Below are positions 9,697 through 18,109 of a DNA stretch of 62,549 nt, in pieces. Position numbers and translations under genes: made by a program. A model generated the notes under the pieces. That model was not told the DNA's origin. It was given only the letters and a program-made list of their open reading frames with translations, and made no database searches. This stretch comes from JAXGPF01 sp964463985 (GTDB taxonomy: Bacteria > Verrucomicrobiota > Kiritimatiellia > JAAZAB01): positions 1 to 62,549 of the forward strand of contig CAYXEK010000013.1 of the NCBI GenBank assembly GCA_964463985.1, written 5' to 3'. Each line of letters opens with the position of its first letter. Positions within the stretch are counted from its first letter, which is position 1.

Positions 9697-10608
9697 ATGG
9701 AAGAATCATCCCGGGTACGCCAACGCATCAAGCTGCTGCAAACCGCCGCAGTCGCGGTTTTGGCCGCGTCCTCTTTATTCCTGGTCTGGCGCGTCCGTGC
9801 GGCACTGAATCTGCCGCGCCTGGATGCCGCCGGCGCGGTTTCCCGGACACTTGCGCTTTATCCCGCATTGCCGGCGGCGCAGCCCTGGAACGCTTCAGCC
9901 TTTCAAAAAACCATCCCCGCAGCCCCCGCGTTCAATGGCGAATTGGCCAAGCGATACCGCCTGGCAGGCACTTTTTTTGCCAGCGGCGAACGCCAGCAGT
10001 CGCGCAAGGCCATCCTTGACGATCTGCAGGGCCAAGGACCGGAAAACCAGAAATTGGTGGGGGAGGGCGATGCTCTGGACGGTTCCGGCGTTATAGTGGC
10101 GGAAATTCAGACCGATTACGTCATCTTGCGCGCCGGCGCGCGCGATGAAAAAATCTGGCTCAGTTTCGCCGGAGGGCCCATCCAGGACGCCCAGAAAAAT
10201 GAACGCGCCGGGCTTGACTCCGGCTCCGGAGACGCCATGCTGGCGCGGTTCGGCTCGCGCGTGGAAGACCGCCGCTGGTTGCTGAAACGCGCCGCGCTGC
10301 TGGATTACTATCAGGAATTAATGGCCGATACCGAAAGACTTGGAAGGGTCTTTGAATCGCTGAAACCAGTTTACAAGCAAAGCCGTATTGCCGGTTATGT
10401 TCTGGACGTTGCCGGCGAAAAGGACATGTTCCATGCGTTTGGACTCCGCCAGAATGACGTCATCCGCAAGGTGAATTCCATGCCCATGACCAGCCAACGC
10501 CGCGCCGAGTATTTCATCAGCGAATTTATCAAAAACCGCGTCAATGGATTTGTTCTGGACATTGAGCGCGACGGCAAACCCCAGAAATTCGTTTATTTGA
10601 TCCGTTAA
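9697..10608 (+). CDS. GspC/PulC-like type II secretion inner-membrane protein with PDZ domain
   Basis: A 303-residue protein with a short cytoplasmic tail, one membrane segment (about residues 14-32), a homology region of GspC type (about 85-160, motif YRLAGTFF and a repeated VGEGD...VILR pattern) and a C-terminal PDZ-like domain (about 220-303, GLRQNDVIRKVN). In T2SS, GspC links the inner-membrane platform to the secretin GspD. A candidate secretin gene is present far away at 45414-47387. No other gsp gene adjoins it. It begins 17 bp after the RNase P RNA and is followed 11 bp later by a tiny Cys-rich ORF. Confidence 0.72.
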   Translation: MEESSRVRQRIKLLQTAAVAVLAASSLFLVWRVRAALNLPRLDAAGAVSRTLALYPALPAAQPWNASAFQKTIPAAPAFNGELAKRYRLAGTFFASGERQQSRKAILDDLQGQGPENQKLVGEGDALDGSGVIVAEIQTDYVILRAGARDEKIWLSFAGGPIQDAQKNERAGLDSGSGDAMLARFGSRVEDRRWLLKRAALLDYYQELMADTERLGRVFESLKPVYKQSRIAGYVLDVAGEKDMFHAFGLRQNDVIRKVNSMPMTSQRRAEYFISEFIKNRVNGFVLDIERDGKPQKFVYLIR

Positions 10609-10619
10609 AGCGTTCTGGC

Positions 10620-10763
10620 ATGACCAAGCAAACCGCCCACCAGCCGAAAAAACACAAATGCCGGGACTGCCTGCATTGCCAGTGGTGCGCGGATATCCGT
10701 TGCAAATCCTGCCGCGAATCCCGCAAACTCCGCCAAACCGGATTGCGGTCAATCCAGAGGTAA
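10620..10763 (+). CDS. Small cysteine-rich protein, 47 residues
   Basis: A short basic ORF starting ATG at 10620, 11 bp after the GspC-like gene. It carries six Cys in the pattern CxxCxxCxxCxxxxCxxC between about residues 14 and 31 (KCRDCLHCQWC, then RCKSC), like a zinc-binding knuckle. Dense, evenly spaced Cys pairs in a frame with no stops argue for a real protein. I do not recognise the family and no function is offered. Confidence 0.5.
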   Translation: MTKQTAHQPKKHKCRDCLHCQWCADIRCKSCRESRKLRQTGLRSIQR

Positions 10764-10853
10764 ATCCGCCATTCCCACCATAAATAGTGGTTTTCAGCAT
10801 ACCTTATTAGACATAAGATATATTATGCGACGTAGGTTATGCCAAAATAAATA

Positions 10854-10877
10854 CCGGGTTTTGGACACCCGGCTTTT
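10854..10877 (+). terminator. Possible intrinsic terminator
   Basis: Stem CCGGGT (10854-10859) with ACCCGG (10867-10872), 7-nt loop, followed by CTTTTC. It lies between the plus-strand small Cys-rich ORF and the minus-strand island and could end the plus-strand unit. The U-tract is short. Confidence 0.35.
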
Positions 10878-10960
10878 CAAACCCCCCGCTCTTGACAGCT
10901 CTAAGCACCCCCCATGTTTTTGAACTACTCAACTTCTAACACTTTGATTTTATTTGTCAA

Positions 10961-11497
10961 CTAATTTTTTTCTGCCAGCAGGTGTTTTAATTCGCGGATG
11001 TTCTGGTCCACCTGGGCGCGAGTTGTCTCGGCGTAGGCGTTCCATTCATTTTGTGCTTCTCTGTATTTTGCCTTCAACTGCCGAATCTTTATTTCTGTGC
11101 TGAAATCCATCTGCTCAAGAAATTTATATTTATTGCGGTGTTTCCCACATTCAATATCACTTACTTTAATTTGATCGCAAATAATTCCAATCAAGCGTAA
11201 TGATTCCTCGCTGATCACCCCGTTTTCACAATCTCTCTCTGCCGAAGCTTTTATGTGATCCATACTGCTTCTGGTGTACAATTTTGAGCCATATATTGAG
11301 TAAATCAGTGTGTCATCAACATATTTAATATTTCTTAAATGAAGACGCGCGTAAAACCGCAACACCTCCGGATAGTTAGTTATGGCTAATTGCTCGCCCT
11401 GGGCGCCTTCATCCCCGTTCCCTGTGGGCGCTTCCGGATTCTCTCCAAAAGACAGCGCCGAAAAAAGGACACAAGCGATCAGAAGTAGAATTTTCAT
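10961..11497 (-). CDS. Hypothetical secreted protein
   Basis: A 178-residue protein with a clear signal peptide (MKILLLIACVLFSALSFG). The mature part is charged and helical, especially the last 60 residues (KIRQLKAKYREAQNEW), with three Cys in the middle. No family recognised. Codon use is AT-richer than its surroundings, suggesting acquisition. Its ATG overlaps the TGA of the upstream small gene (ATGA at 11494-11497), so the two are translationally coupled. Confidence 0.6.
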   Translation of the reverse strand: MKILLLIACVLFSALSFGENPEAPTGNGDEGAQGEQLAITNYPEVLRFYARLHLRNIKYVDDTLIYSIYGSKLYTRSSMDHIKASAERDCENGVISEESLRLIGIICDQIKVSDIECGKHRNKYKFLEQMDFSTEIKIRQLKAKYREAQNEWNAYAETTRAQVDQNIRELKHLLAEKN

Positions 11498-11664
11498 GGC
11501 TTTTCCTTTTTAAGCCTGGCCTTTTGCCACCTGACATTTACGTTCGCCCGGGCCACCTCTGACGGAAGCGCCTTCGCGGCGCCGCGCCCAGCCCGGCCGC
11601 CTTTCTTGCCGATTTCAGATAAATACCTCTGGACTTCTTCCGAGACCATTAATTTTTTTGCCAT
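11494..11664 (-). CDS. Small basic protein (GKKGG motif), coupled to the secreted protein
   Basis: A 56-residue ORF with a strong Shine-Dalgarno (AGGGG, about 5 nt before the ATG at 11664) and a promoter at 11682-11710. The sequence YLSEIGKKGGRAGRG followed by a basic stretch rich in Ala and Arg resembles short GKKGG/ARW-type proteins found beside mobile or antitoxin-like genes; the role is unknown. It ends in a 4-bp ATGA overlap with the downstream secreted-protein gene. Confidence 0.6.
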   Translation of the reverse strand: MAKKLMVSEEVQRYLSEIGKKGGRAGRGAAKALPSEVARANVNVRWQKARLKKEKP

Positions 11665-11681
11665 ATTTCCCCTGCGATAAT

Positions 11682-11710
11682 AAAATACACAAGCGGATTG
11701 TGTTTGTCAA
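11682..11710 (-). promoter_or_regulatory. Promoter of the small-gene pair
   Basis: Reading the minus strand: TTGACA (11710-11705), a 17-nt spacer, TATTTT (11687-11682). It overlaps the last codon of the upstream membrane gene, implying the pair is an independent unit. Confidence 0.5.
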
Positions 11711-11976
11711 CATATATTTTTTAAAAAAATTCCATGCATCAGATAAAGCCAAACTATAATCATAAAACACAAGGCAAAAAAAGACAACACCGCAATTATC
11801 ACATGCACAAGAACGCTCGCGCACGACACCGATGACAATTTCCATTCCTTCCGAAATAAAAATATGATCATAGACACAAACGGAACGCCAGCCAGTACCA
11901 ACGACTTAATCAACCATTTCAGGAGCCATAACGCGAGCAGCGACACACCACCCAAGAGAAACATTTTCCAGAACAT
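11707..11976 (-). CDS. Small hypothetical membrane protein
   Basis: An 89-residue hydrophobic protein with two or three membrane segments (about residues 5-25, 25-42 and 57-82). The ATG at 11976 has AAAGGG about 8 nt upstream, so I prefer it to a longer frame from 12009. It is AT-rich like its two downstream neighbours and belongs to the same island. Family not recognised. Confidence 0.5.
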   Translation of the reverse strand: MFWKMFLLGGVSLLALWLLKWLIKSLVLAGVPFVSMIIFLFRKEWKLSSVSCASVLVHVIIAVLSFFALCFMIIVWLYLMHGIFLKNIC

Positions 11977-12037
11977 AACGCACCCTTTGTAATCAGGCGC
12001 ATTATACACAAGCCGCTATTCTTTGCAAGCAATATTT

Positions 12038-12172
12038 TTATTTGTTCAATAATTCCTGCAGCAACGCCTGGCCGGCGGCGCGGGTTGGCTGGCGTTTGAG
12101 TGTCTGTAATTCCAGGGGCAGCCGGCCCAGCATGGCGTTTTCCGTGGCGGTTTGGTAATACGTCCAGTAAGA
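12038..12172 (-). pseudogene. C-terminal remnant of a protein-coding gene
   Basis: In one minus-strand frame an uninterrupted 44-codon tail reads WTYYQTATENAML and so on, ending in QELLNK and a TAA at 12038-12040. Its GC-rich codon use matches the core genome, unlike the AT-rich island on its other side. No start or upstream part is present; the frame breaks near 12172, 57 bp before the mobile repeat at 12229. It looks like the surviving 3' end of a gene cut off by rearrangement. Parent protein not recognised. Confidence 0.4.
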
Positions 12173-12228
12173 TGAAAACTATCACGATATATGATGGATG
12201 ATTTGTCGCGATAATCGATGTTATCGTT

Positions 12229-12348
12229 GAGTCAGTTTCAAAAGTCTCGGACGACGTGGAAGTCGTCCCTCCAAAATGCAAAATCACCCCATTTTTGGAG
12301 GGTCGGGTTTCACCCCGACCTTTTTGTCAGGACTTTTGAAATTGGCTC
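12229..12348 (+). mobile_element. 120-bp MITE-like element, copy A (target duplication CGTT)
   Basis: Imperfect terminal inverted repeats: GAGTCAGTTTCAAAAGTC at the left matches the reverse complement of GACTTTTGAAATTGGCTC at the right in 16 of 18 positions. It is flanked on both sides by CGTT (12225-12228 and 12349-12352), a 4-bp target duplication. Inside are three consecutive hairpins: GGACGACGTGGAAGTCGTCC; CTCCAAAATG pairing with CATTTTTGGAG; and GGTCGGGTTTCACCCCGACC. It matches copy B (61585-61704, opposite orientation) at 114 of 120 positions. No transposase. Confidence 0.85.
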
Positions 12349-12454
12349 CGTTGTTTGGCTTGTTTAATGTGAGAGTATAGGCTTTTTAACCAGTAATTTC
12401 CGGCGGCATGCTCGCAAAGCGCCCGATTATGGCTTGTTGATTACGGCTTGTTAC

Positions 12455-12483
12455 TTGCAAATTATCCGGCTAGCGCTTATATT
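12455..12483 (+). promoter_or_regulatory. Putative promoter placed for a leaderless transcript
   Basis: TTGCAA (12455-12460), 17-nt spacer, TATATT (12478-12483). The M20 peptidase ATG at 12493 is only 9 nt after the -10 box, so the mRNA would have almost no leader. Confidence 0.45.
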
Positions 12484-12492
12484 GCCAGCGTT

Positions 12493-13755
12493 ATGGATGA
12501 TTATTCCAATGACCTCTTGCGCTGGATTGACCAGGAACAGCGCGGCTTGGTTGATTTCCTGTGCCGGTTCATCCGGGCCAAGTCGCCCAATCCGCCTGGC
12601 GATACGGCCGCCCCCGGCCGGGTTGCCGCCGAACTCCTGGATGCCCACCGGATTCCATATCAAATCATCGAGCCGGAACCCGGCAAACAAAATCTGGTGG
12701 CTTCTTTCACCGGCAGCGGGCCGGGCCGCCACCTGGTTTTGAACGGTCACATGGATGTCTTCCCGGCGGAGGATGAATCGGCTTGGACACATCCGCCCTG
12801 GAGTGGCGCCATCGCCGATAGCCGGATTTACGGCCGCGGCGCCTGCGACATGAAATGCGGTACGGCCGCTTCGATTTTTACCTTCATTTTCCTGCACCGC
12901 CTCCGTGAACGCCTGCCGGGCCGATTAACCCTGACGGCGGTGTGCGATGAGGAAAATTACGGCCCCAGCGGCGCGGTCTACCTGCTCCAAAAATACCCGG
13001 ACCTGGCCGGCGATTGCTGTTTGAACGGCGAACCCAGCAGCCAGTACACACTGCGCTTCGGCGAGAAAGGCATCCTGCGCCTGAAAGTCACCGTGCGCAC
13101 GCCCGGATCGCATGGCGCCTACACGCATCTCAGTCCCAGCGCTACCATCATGGCGGCGCAGATCATCCAGGACTTGCGGCAAATCACCATGATGCCGGTC
13201 AATACGCCGCCGGCCATTGCGCGCTGGCTGGATGCCGGCCGGACGGCGGCCGACCGGGTGCTCGGCGCCGGCGGCGCGGACACGCTCCGGCAGGTCACCC
13301 TGAATGTCGGCCAATTGCACGGCGGCGGTGTGATTAACATCGTGCCATCCAATTGCGCCATCGGACTGGATATCCGGTTGCCGGTCGGCGTGGCCGAAGA
13401 GGAAGTGGTGGAAGCCGTCAAAACCATCCTGGCCAAATATCCGGAAACTCAATTAGAGCCCATGGCTTCCGCCCCTACTCTTTGGAGCGACCCGGACGGC
13501 GAAATGCCGCGCATCATCCGCCGCCGCGTGCGGCAGTTGAAAGGTTTCGAGCCGGCGCCGATCATCAGCCTGGGCGGATCGGACCTGCGTTTGTGGCGCG
13601 CCCGGGGCATTCCGGCCTATTACTACGGCCCGACCAACCACGGCATGGGCGTGGCGGATGAATACGTGGAAATCGAGGAATATCTGCACATCGCGCGCAC
13701 GCATCTGCTGGCGGCGCATGATTATCTGATGTCCGGTCATTCGCCGGCATCGTAA
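12493..13755 (+). CDS. M20-family metallopeptidase (ArgE/DapE/CPG2 type)
   Basis: A 420-residue di-zinc amidohydrolase that should remove an acyl or aminoacyl group from a small substrate in the cytoplasm. Metal ligands are visible: H86 in NGHMDVF, D119 in GRGACDMK, the catalytic Glu pair in CDEENYG (E153/E154) and a C-terminal His in TNHGMG. The dimerisation domain lies in the middle (about residues 185-300). The ATG at 12493 follows a promoter directly; the frame upstream to 12448 overlaps that promoter. It ends 19 bp inside the convergent exported-protein gene. Substrate (acetylornithine, succinyl-DAP, dipeptide) cannot be fixed. Confidence 0.85.
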   Translation: MDDYSNDLLRWIDQEQRGLVDFLCRFIRAKSPNPPGDTAAPGRVAAELLDAHRIPYQIIEPEPGKQNLVASFTGSGPGRHLVLNGHMDVFPAEDESAWTHPPWSGAIADSRIYGRGACDMKCGTAASIFTFIFLHRLRERLPGRLTLTAVCDEENYGPSGAVYLLQKYPDLAGDCCLNGEPSSQYTLRFGEKGILRLKVTVRTPGSHGAYTHLSPSATIMAAQIIQDLRQITMMPVNTPPAIARWLDAGRTAADRVLGAGGADTLRQVTLNVGQLHGGGVINIVPSNCAIGLDIRLPVGVAEEEVVEAVKTILAKYPETQLEPMASAPTLWSDPDGEMPRIIRRRVRQLKGFEPAPIISLGGSDLRLWRARGIPAYYYGPTNHGMGVADEYVEIEEYLHIARTHLLAAHDYLMSGHSPAS

Positions 13756-16082
13756 AAATTCAAGCCGACTTTCCAGTCGAGACTGACCGGCCGCACGCCA
13801 AATCCTTCGGCGGCCGACCATTCGCCCAGCATTTCCTCGATGCGCCGGCGCAGCAGCAAGCTCGTGCGATGCCGGACTGAGCCGCTTTCAACCACGAGGT
13901 ACAGCCGGAATTCCGGGATCGGCCGGCGCCGGAAAATATAAAAGCCGCCGGCGGCATCCCAGCGGGATTTGGATGAAGACATGATCTTGCGCAGTTCGGG
14001 CTGCATGGCCGCGAAAATGGCGTCCGCCGCCGCATTCGCGTCATTGGCGTGGAAACGCGCGCCGGCGGCGCGGCCGGCGGCAGTGTACAAGGCCACTTCA
14101 CAGCCGCCATCCGTGGTATCGGCCAGTACCAGGACGCCATCCGGGCATTTGAGGTTTTTATTGGTAAAAACACCCAGAGCCTGCTCTTGCATCCCGCCTG
14201 CGCCGGTGTCCGCGGCAGACTGTTCCCGGGGTTCGCTGCCGGCAGCCTTGTCCTGGGTTGATTCAGGACGCAGTTCCATTGCGCGGGCCGCGGCCGCCAT
14301 TCCCTCATCCGGCTTGCCGGCCGCCCCGGCGGATGCGCCGGCCGAACTGGATTCAGCATCCCGGCTGACACTGTCGTAAAGCTGGCGGACCGTCTTCTCA
14401 AGCTGCCGTTCGGTATTGTCCAGCAGGCCGGCATAGGGTGTGCCGGTTTTTCTTACCGTTCTACGCCAGTCGGACAAAAGCTGTTTCCGCCAGTCGGCGG
14501 CGATGGCATTGACCGGCCGGTTGTTTTGCACATCCGCGCGCAAACGGTCCATGCGGCTTTTTTCCAGCGCGGCCAGCAGGCTTAACTGTTCCGTCGCAGC
14601 CCAGTAGCCATCAGCAATCCGCGCCGCCGCGGCCGACAAAATCTTATGGGCGGTTTCGTCCAGCAATTCAAGGCCGGCCGGATCGGGCAATCCTGCATAC
14701 CCGCCCTGGCGCATCATCGCCAGCGCGGCATCCAGGCCGGCCGGCGGGGCGCCGCGTTGCTGCAGGATCACCGCCAGGCAGGCATCGTTCAACGGGATTG
14801 GTTCATCCAGCGCCGTAAAATGCCCGGCATATTGCCGGTCGGCGAGTCCGCGCCGGACATCGGGCAGGATGGCTTGCAGTTGATTCCGCACCAGGTCGGA
14901 AAGTTCATGGCACGCTTCATCCCGACCGCAAAGCTCCAGAAAATACGGCGTATCCGCCGGCACCGGGCCGGCATAGGCTTCGGCAATTCTGGACGGCAAT
15001 GCGCGCAGGTATTCCGCCTGCAACAAGGCCAGGCTGTTGGATAAAGATGCATGGGCGGCATAATCCGATCGGATAGCATTGGCGGCGTCGTTGGATGTAA
15101 TCATGGCGGGCGTGCGCTCGCGCAGGAACGCCTGGAACCGGCGGGATTCGAGGTCGGCGGCCGCCGCGTCGCGCAGGCTGGCGACAATTTTAAACACCCC
15201 GTACCGCGGGGCGCCGTCTGACGGTTCCAGGCGGGCGGCGGCGCGGTTTAGTTCCGCGGTCAATTTTACCGCAATGGCGTCGGCGCGCCGGATATCCGCG
15301 GGGATCGCGGCGGCGGCAGCGATAGTTTGAACCTGCGCTTCATATTGACGCCGGATTTCCATCCGCATCCGGCCGCCGGCGTCGCGGATGTGTTTGACGA
15401 CTTCCTCATACATCGGGCCGCCGGCGGCGCCGGACCGTGCTTCCAGCCAATCCTGCAAATGGGAATATTCCGCTTCGCCCAATCGGGCGGCTGGCGGACG
15501 TCCGGCCAGCAGCGCGGCTAGTTTAACGTCCAATTCCGGCATGGCCGGGTACCGGATTCGCTGATCAGCCTCCAGGACGGCCAGGGCGACAACGCGGCGG
15601 CGGGCTTCCGCGAACACTGCGGGGAAAGTTTTTTCAATGAAAGCATCCGTCTGGGCTTCGATCAGGGCCGGCCATTCCGGGCCGAGCACATTTTTAATAT
15701 CCGTGACGGTTACCGGCGCCGGAGAATACGCGCGCATTGCCTCTGCCGCCGATGGGAGTATGTTTTCAGCGCTTGCCCGGCGCCAGGCGCGGGCAAGTTC
15801 CTGTGATTTTTCGCGGCTGGCGGCCAAGGCGGCATGGACGGCCAAATTCGTCTGCATGGCGCCGGCCAGATGTTCCACCAGGAGAATCCGTTCGGCCTCC
15901 TGGACTTCGGGAAGCTGCGCCGCGGCTTCCTGCGCGCGTTTGGCAGCCGCGCGGGTAGCCAGCCGCCATTTGGCCCGGTCTTTGGCCGCAACTTCCGCGC
16001 CCGCCTGGCCGTTAAGCGCCGCGCACAAAAGCCAGGCCGCCAAGATCCGGCCAGGCCCACGGATTTTCCATGAGATAATCAT
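13737..16082 (-). CDS. Large exported protein of unknown function, third gene of a MotA/TolQ-type operon
   Basis: A 781-residue protein beginning with an export signal (hydrophobic run ILAAWLLCAALNGQAGA after MIISWKIRG). The mature chain is very Ala/Arg-rich and predicted mainly helical; a low-complexity Ala/Gly/Ser/Glu linker (about 600-645) precedes a compact C-terminal domain of about 130 residues (motifs VLVLADTTDGG, FYIFRRRPIPEF, DWKVGLNFYD). I recognise no family. The ATG at 16082 is chosen because the signal peptide starts there. It follows the single-pass partner gene by 10 bp, so all three genes form one unit. Inference: a periplasmic or outer-membrane-facing effector of the ion-driven pair upstream. 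Confidence 0.6.
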   Translation of the reverse strand: MIISWKIRGPGRILAAWLLCAALNGQAGAEVAAKDRAKWRLATRAAAKRAQEAAAQLPEVQEAERILLVEHLAGAMQTNLAVHAALAASREKSQELARAWRRASAENILPSAAEAMRAYSPAPVTVTDIKNVLGPEWPALIEAQTDAFIEKTFPAVFAEARRRVVALAVLEADQRIRYPAMPELDVKLAALLAGRPPAARLGEAEYSHLQDWLEARSGAAGGPMYEEVVKHIRDAGGRMRMEIRRQYEAQVQTIAAAAAIPADIRRADAIAVKLTAELNRAAARLEPSDGAPRYGVFKIVASLRDAAAADLESRRFQAFLRERTPAMITSNDAANAIRSDYAAHASLSNSLALLQAEYLRALPSRIAEAYAGPVPADTPYFLELCGRDEACHELSDLVRNQLQAILPDVRRGLADRQYAGHFTALDEPIPLNDACLAVILQQRGAPPAGLDAALAMMRQGGYAGLPDPAGLELLDETAHKILSAAAARIADGYWAATEQLSLLAALEKSRMDRLRADVQNNRPVNAIAADWRKQLLSDWRRTVRKTGTPYAGLLDNTERQLEKTVRQLYDSVSRDAESSSAGASAGAAGKPDEGMAAAARAMELRPESTQDKAAGSEPREQSAADTGAGGMQEQALGVFTNKNLKCPDGVLVLADTTDGGCEVALYTAAGRAAGARFHANDANAAADAIFAAMQPELRKIMSSSKSRWDAAGGFYIFRRRPIPEFRLYLVVESGSVRHRTSLLLRRRIEEMLGEWSAAEGFGVRPVSLDWKVGLNFYDAGE

Positions 16083-16092
16083 GCTGGTTCCC

Positions 16093-16902
16093 CTACCCGC
16101 CAGGTTGCCGTTCCGCGCCGGGCGCCGGATGATGATATTCCGCCACAATGCCGGGCAGCAGCGGATACCCGAGCCGGCGCATTGCTGCTGCCACTTTCGC
16201 CATCTGCACATCCGGCCGGCTGTCCATCAAGGGATCGTTCGGCGGCATTTCCGACGCCAGCCGGTCCAGCGCCGACCACTGGAGGTTTTCGACATGATCC
16301 TTCCATTTCCGGCAGCGTTCGCGGATGTATTGCATGGCGAAAGCCCGGCGGGCATCGTCAATCCAAAAATCTTTCGGAACGCCGGCGGCGGCCTGCGTCT
16401 CCGCAGCAAGTGCCGGATCGTACATGGGGAAAAAACCGGCCGCATTGTTGTCATGTGCGCCAGGCGCGGTTTCCGGGCAATATCTCATTGCGGCACGGTA
16501 CAGCCCGAGTCCCATCGCCTCGATATCCGCCAATTCCTGTGCTTTGGCGCAAAGTGTTTGGAACGCCGGATCATCCGGACGGCCATTCCGCCAGAAAACT
16601 CGCTGAAAGTCGGGGAAGGCCGGGATACCGGCGGAGTTTTCCCATGCCTCGGCAGCGCGGTCAATCCGCAGGATCAATTGCTGTTTCCACAACTCCAGGA
16701 TCACCGGGCCTTTCTCCAGCGCCGCCAGCCCCTGGCCAATGATCATCAGGCGTGTGGCAATCGCCAGGATCAGGACCAGCGGCAGTGAGACTTGCACCAG
16801 GACATCGTTCGGGCTCAGTGAAAAGAGCTTGCGTGGGGACCGCCCGGCAAGCGCGTCCAGCGCTTCGAACTGCAGTCTGGCGTTGGCGGAATGGTCAGGC
16901 AT
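16093..16902 (-). CDS. Single-pass membrane protein, probable ExbD/MotB-like partner
   Basis: A 269-residue protein with a short cytoplasmic N-terminus, one membrane segment (about 34-53) and a 215-residue outer domain of unknown type. D33 sits at the mouth of the membrane segment (SPNDVLVQVSLPLVL), the position of the essential Asp in MotB and ExbD. No OmpA or standard ExbD domain is visible in the remainder. The ATG at 16902 overlaps the end of the upstream MotA/TolQ-like gene by 8 bp, which supports coupling; a TTG at 16917 is an alternative start. The partner role is inferred from D33 and the gene order. Confidence 0.55.
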   Translation of the reverse strand: MPDHSANARLQFEALDALAGRSPRKLFSLSPNDVLVQVSLPLVLILAIATRLMIIGQGLAALEKGPVILELWKQQLILRIDRAAEAWENSAGIPAFPDFQRVFWRNGRPDDPAFQTLCAKAQELADIEAMGLGLYRAAMRYCPETAPGAHDNNAAGFFPMYDPALAAETQAAAGVPKDFWIDDARRAFAMQYIRERCRKWKDHVENLQWSALDRLASEMPPNDPLMDSRPDVQMAKVAAAMRRLGYPLLPGIVAEYHHPAPGAERQPGG

Positions 16903-18109
16903 GGCGTTTGTCGTCAATTTCCTTCAAGGCCGCGCCTCCGATGTAGGCCGCCAAGGCCTGGCGCAGCGATTGCTGGTCGGCCTGCAGGGCGTCATGGCTT
17001 TGCCGGGTGACCGCGGCCAGGCCGGCAAGCGTTGCCGAGAGCTCGTTGTAACGCCGCGCGTTTTCGCGGTTTTCCGATGCCGACTGCATGCCGGCTTCCT
17101 CCAGGCAGTTCGTCATGCGCTGAAGCTGCCGCGCATCTTCCTCGGCGCACTTGCGCAGCGCCTGCACGGACTCGGCCAATTCCGCGAAGCTGGCCGACTG
17201 TGCGGCCTGCTGCCGCGCGGATTCACGTACGTCGGCGCATAAACCGTCGAACCGGGCAAGGCCGGCGCGCATTCCGGTTTCCAGTCCGGCGATTTTTTGC
17301 AGGTACGCATTGGTATCCTGTTGCGTCCGCGCGGCATTTTCGATGGCGCTGCCGGCTGCCTGCAGTCCGCCGCACAATGCGCGCATGGCGGATTCCTGGC
17401 GTTCCAGACGCTCGAACAATCCTGCCAGCGTTTGCGGCCGGAGATTTTCCGCAAAAACCCGGCTGGCCTGCCCGAGTTCGCGGAGGTCGGCAGTCAGGCT
17501 CTCAACCGTTTCGGTGAGTGTCCGCCGGCTTTCCTCCGGTGTGATGCCGGCCAGTTTGCGGAACAGCCACGGGACAGGACGCGCGGCGAGGAAGGCGCCG
17601 ACCAGGCCGGCCAGTGAACTGAGCAACGCGGTAGCCGTGCCGGCCAGCAGGCGTTCCAGGGCGAGGCGGATGGTGTCGGCCGTCGGCGCTTCCCGGGCCA
17701 GTTCCGGCACACCGCTGACATACAAACCCATGAACATCCCGTAAAGGGTGCCGGCCAGCCCCAGCATGACCAGGAAAAAGCCGAAATGCGCGGGATAAGG
17801 GTCCGCCTCCAGCGTGTGCGCGAATGCCGGGTTGGCCGGCATCCGCCGCAGGATGCGCACCGCCTGGACCAGCGGGTAAAGCAGCATCAACAGCGGGATC
17901 AGCGTGGTGATCGTGCTGAGGTCAATGGAAACCACCTTGCACCAGGCGAACCAACCCGGCGGCAGGATGCGTTCCAGCAACAGACATTGCGGCGCCCAGA
18001 CGCGCACCGCCAGTTCCAGGTTCACCAACCAAACAAGCATGGCCGGCGGCAGGCATGCCAGGCAGACCAGCGCCACCAGCGCCATATTGCGGCTTCCGCT
18101 GTTTTTCAT
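16895..18109 (-). CDS. MotA/TolQ/ExbB-family proton-channel subunit with coiled-coil tail
   Basis: A 404-residue inner-membrane protein. Four membrane segments are visible (about 8-30, 64-82, 108-130, 157-178). The last two carry the family pattern: LGLAGTLYGMFMGL and GTATALLSSLAGLVGAF, matching the GLxGTxxG and T-rich channel helices of TolQ/ExbB/MotA. About 200 cytoplasmic residues of coiled coil follow, far longer than in TolQ. The ATG at 18109 has GGGGAG 8 nt upstream; the frame runs further up but without protein character. It heads an operon with a D33-bearing single-pass protein and a large exported protein, so it probably uses ion flow to move or signal to a periplasmic component. Confidence 0.75.
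   Translation of the reverse strand: MKNSGSRNMALVALVCLACLPPAMLVWLVNLELAVRVWAPQCLLLERILPPGWFAWCKVVSIDLSTITTLIPLLMLLYPLVQAVRILRRMPANPAFAHTLEADPYPAHFGFFLVMLGLAGTLYGMFMGLYVSGVPELAREAPTADTIRLALERLLAGTATALLSSLAGLVGAFLAARPVPWLFRKLAGITPEESRRTLTETVESLTADLRELGQASRVFAENLRPQTLAGLFERLERQESAMRALCGGLQAAGSAIENAARTQQDTNAYLQKIAGLETGMRAGLARFDGLCADVRESARQQAAQSASFAELAESVQALRKCAEEDARQLQRMTNCLEEAGMQSASENRENARRYNELSATLAGLAAVTRQSHDALQADQQSLRQALAAYIGGAALKEIDDKRHA

Noticed and set aside
13737..18109. Zorya-type anti-phage system
   Set aside because: ZorA has a long tail and ZorB carries an OmpA domain, and ZorC/D or ZorE follow. Here the second protein lacks OmpA and the third is exported, with no nuclease or helicase.
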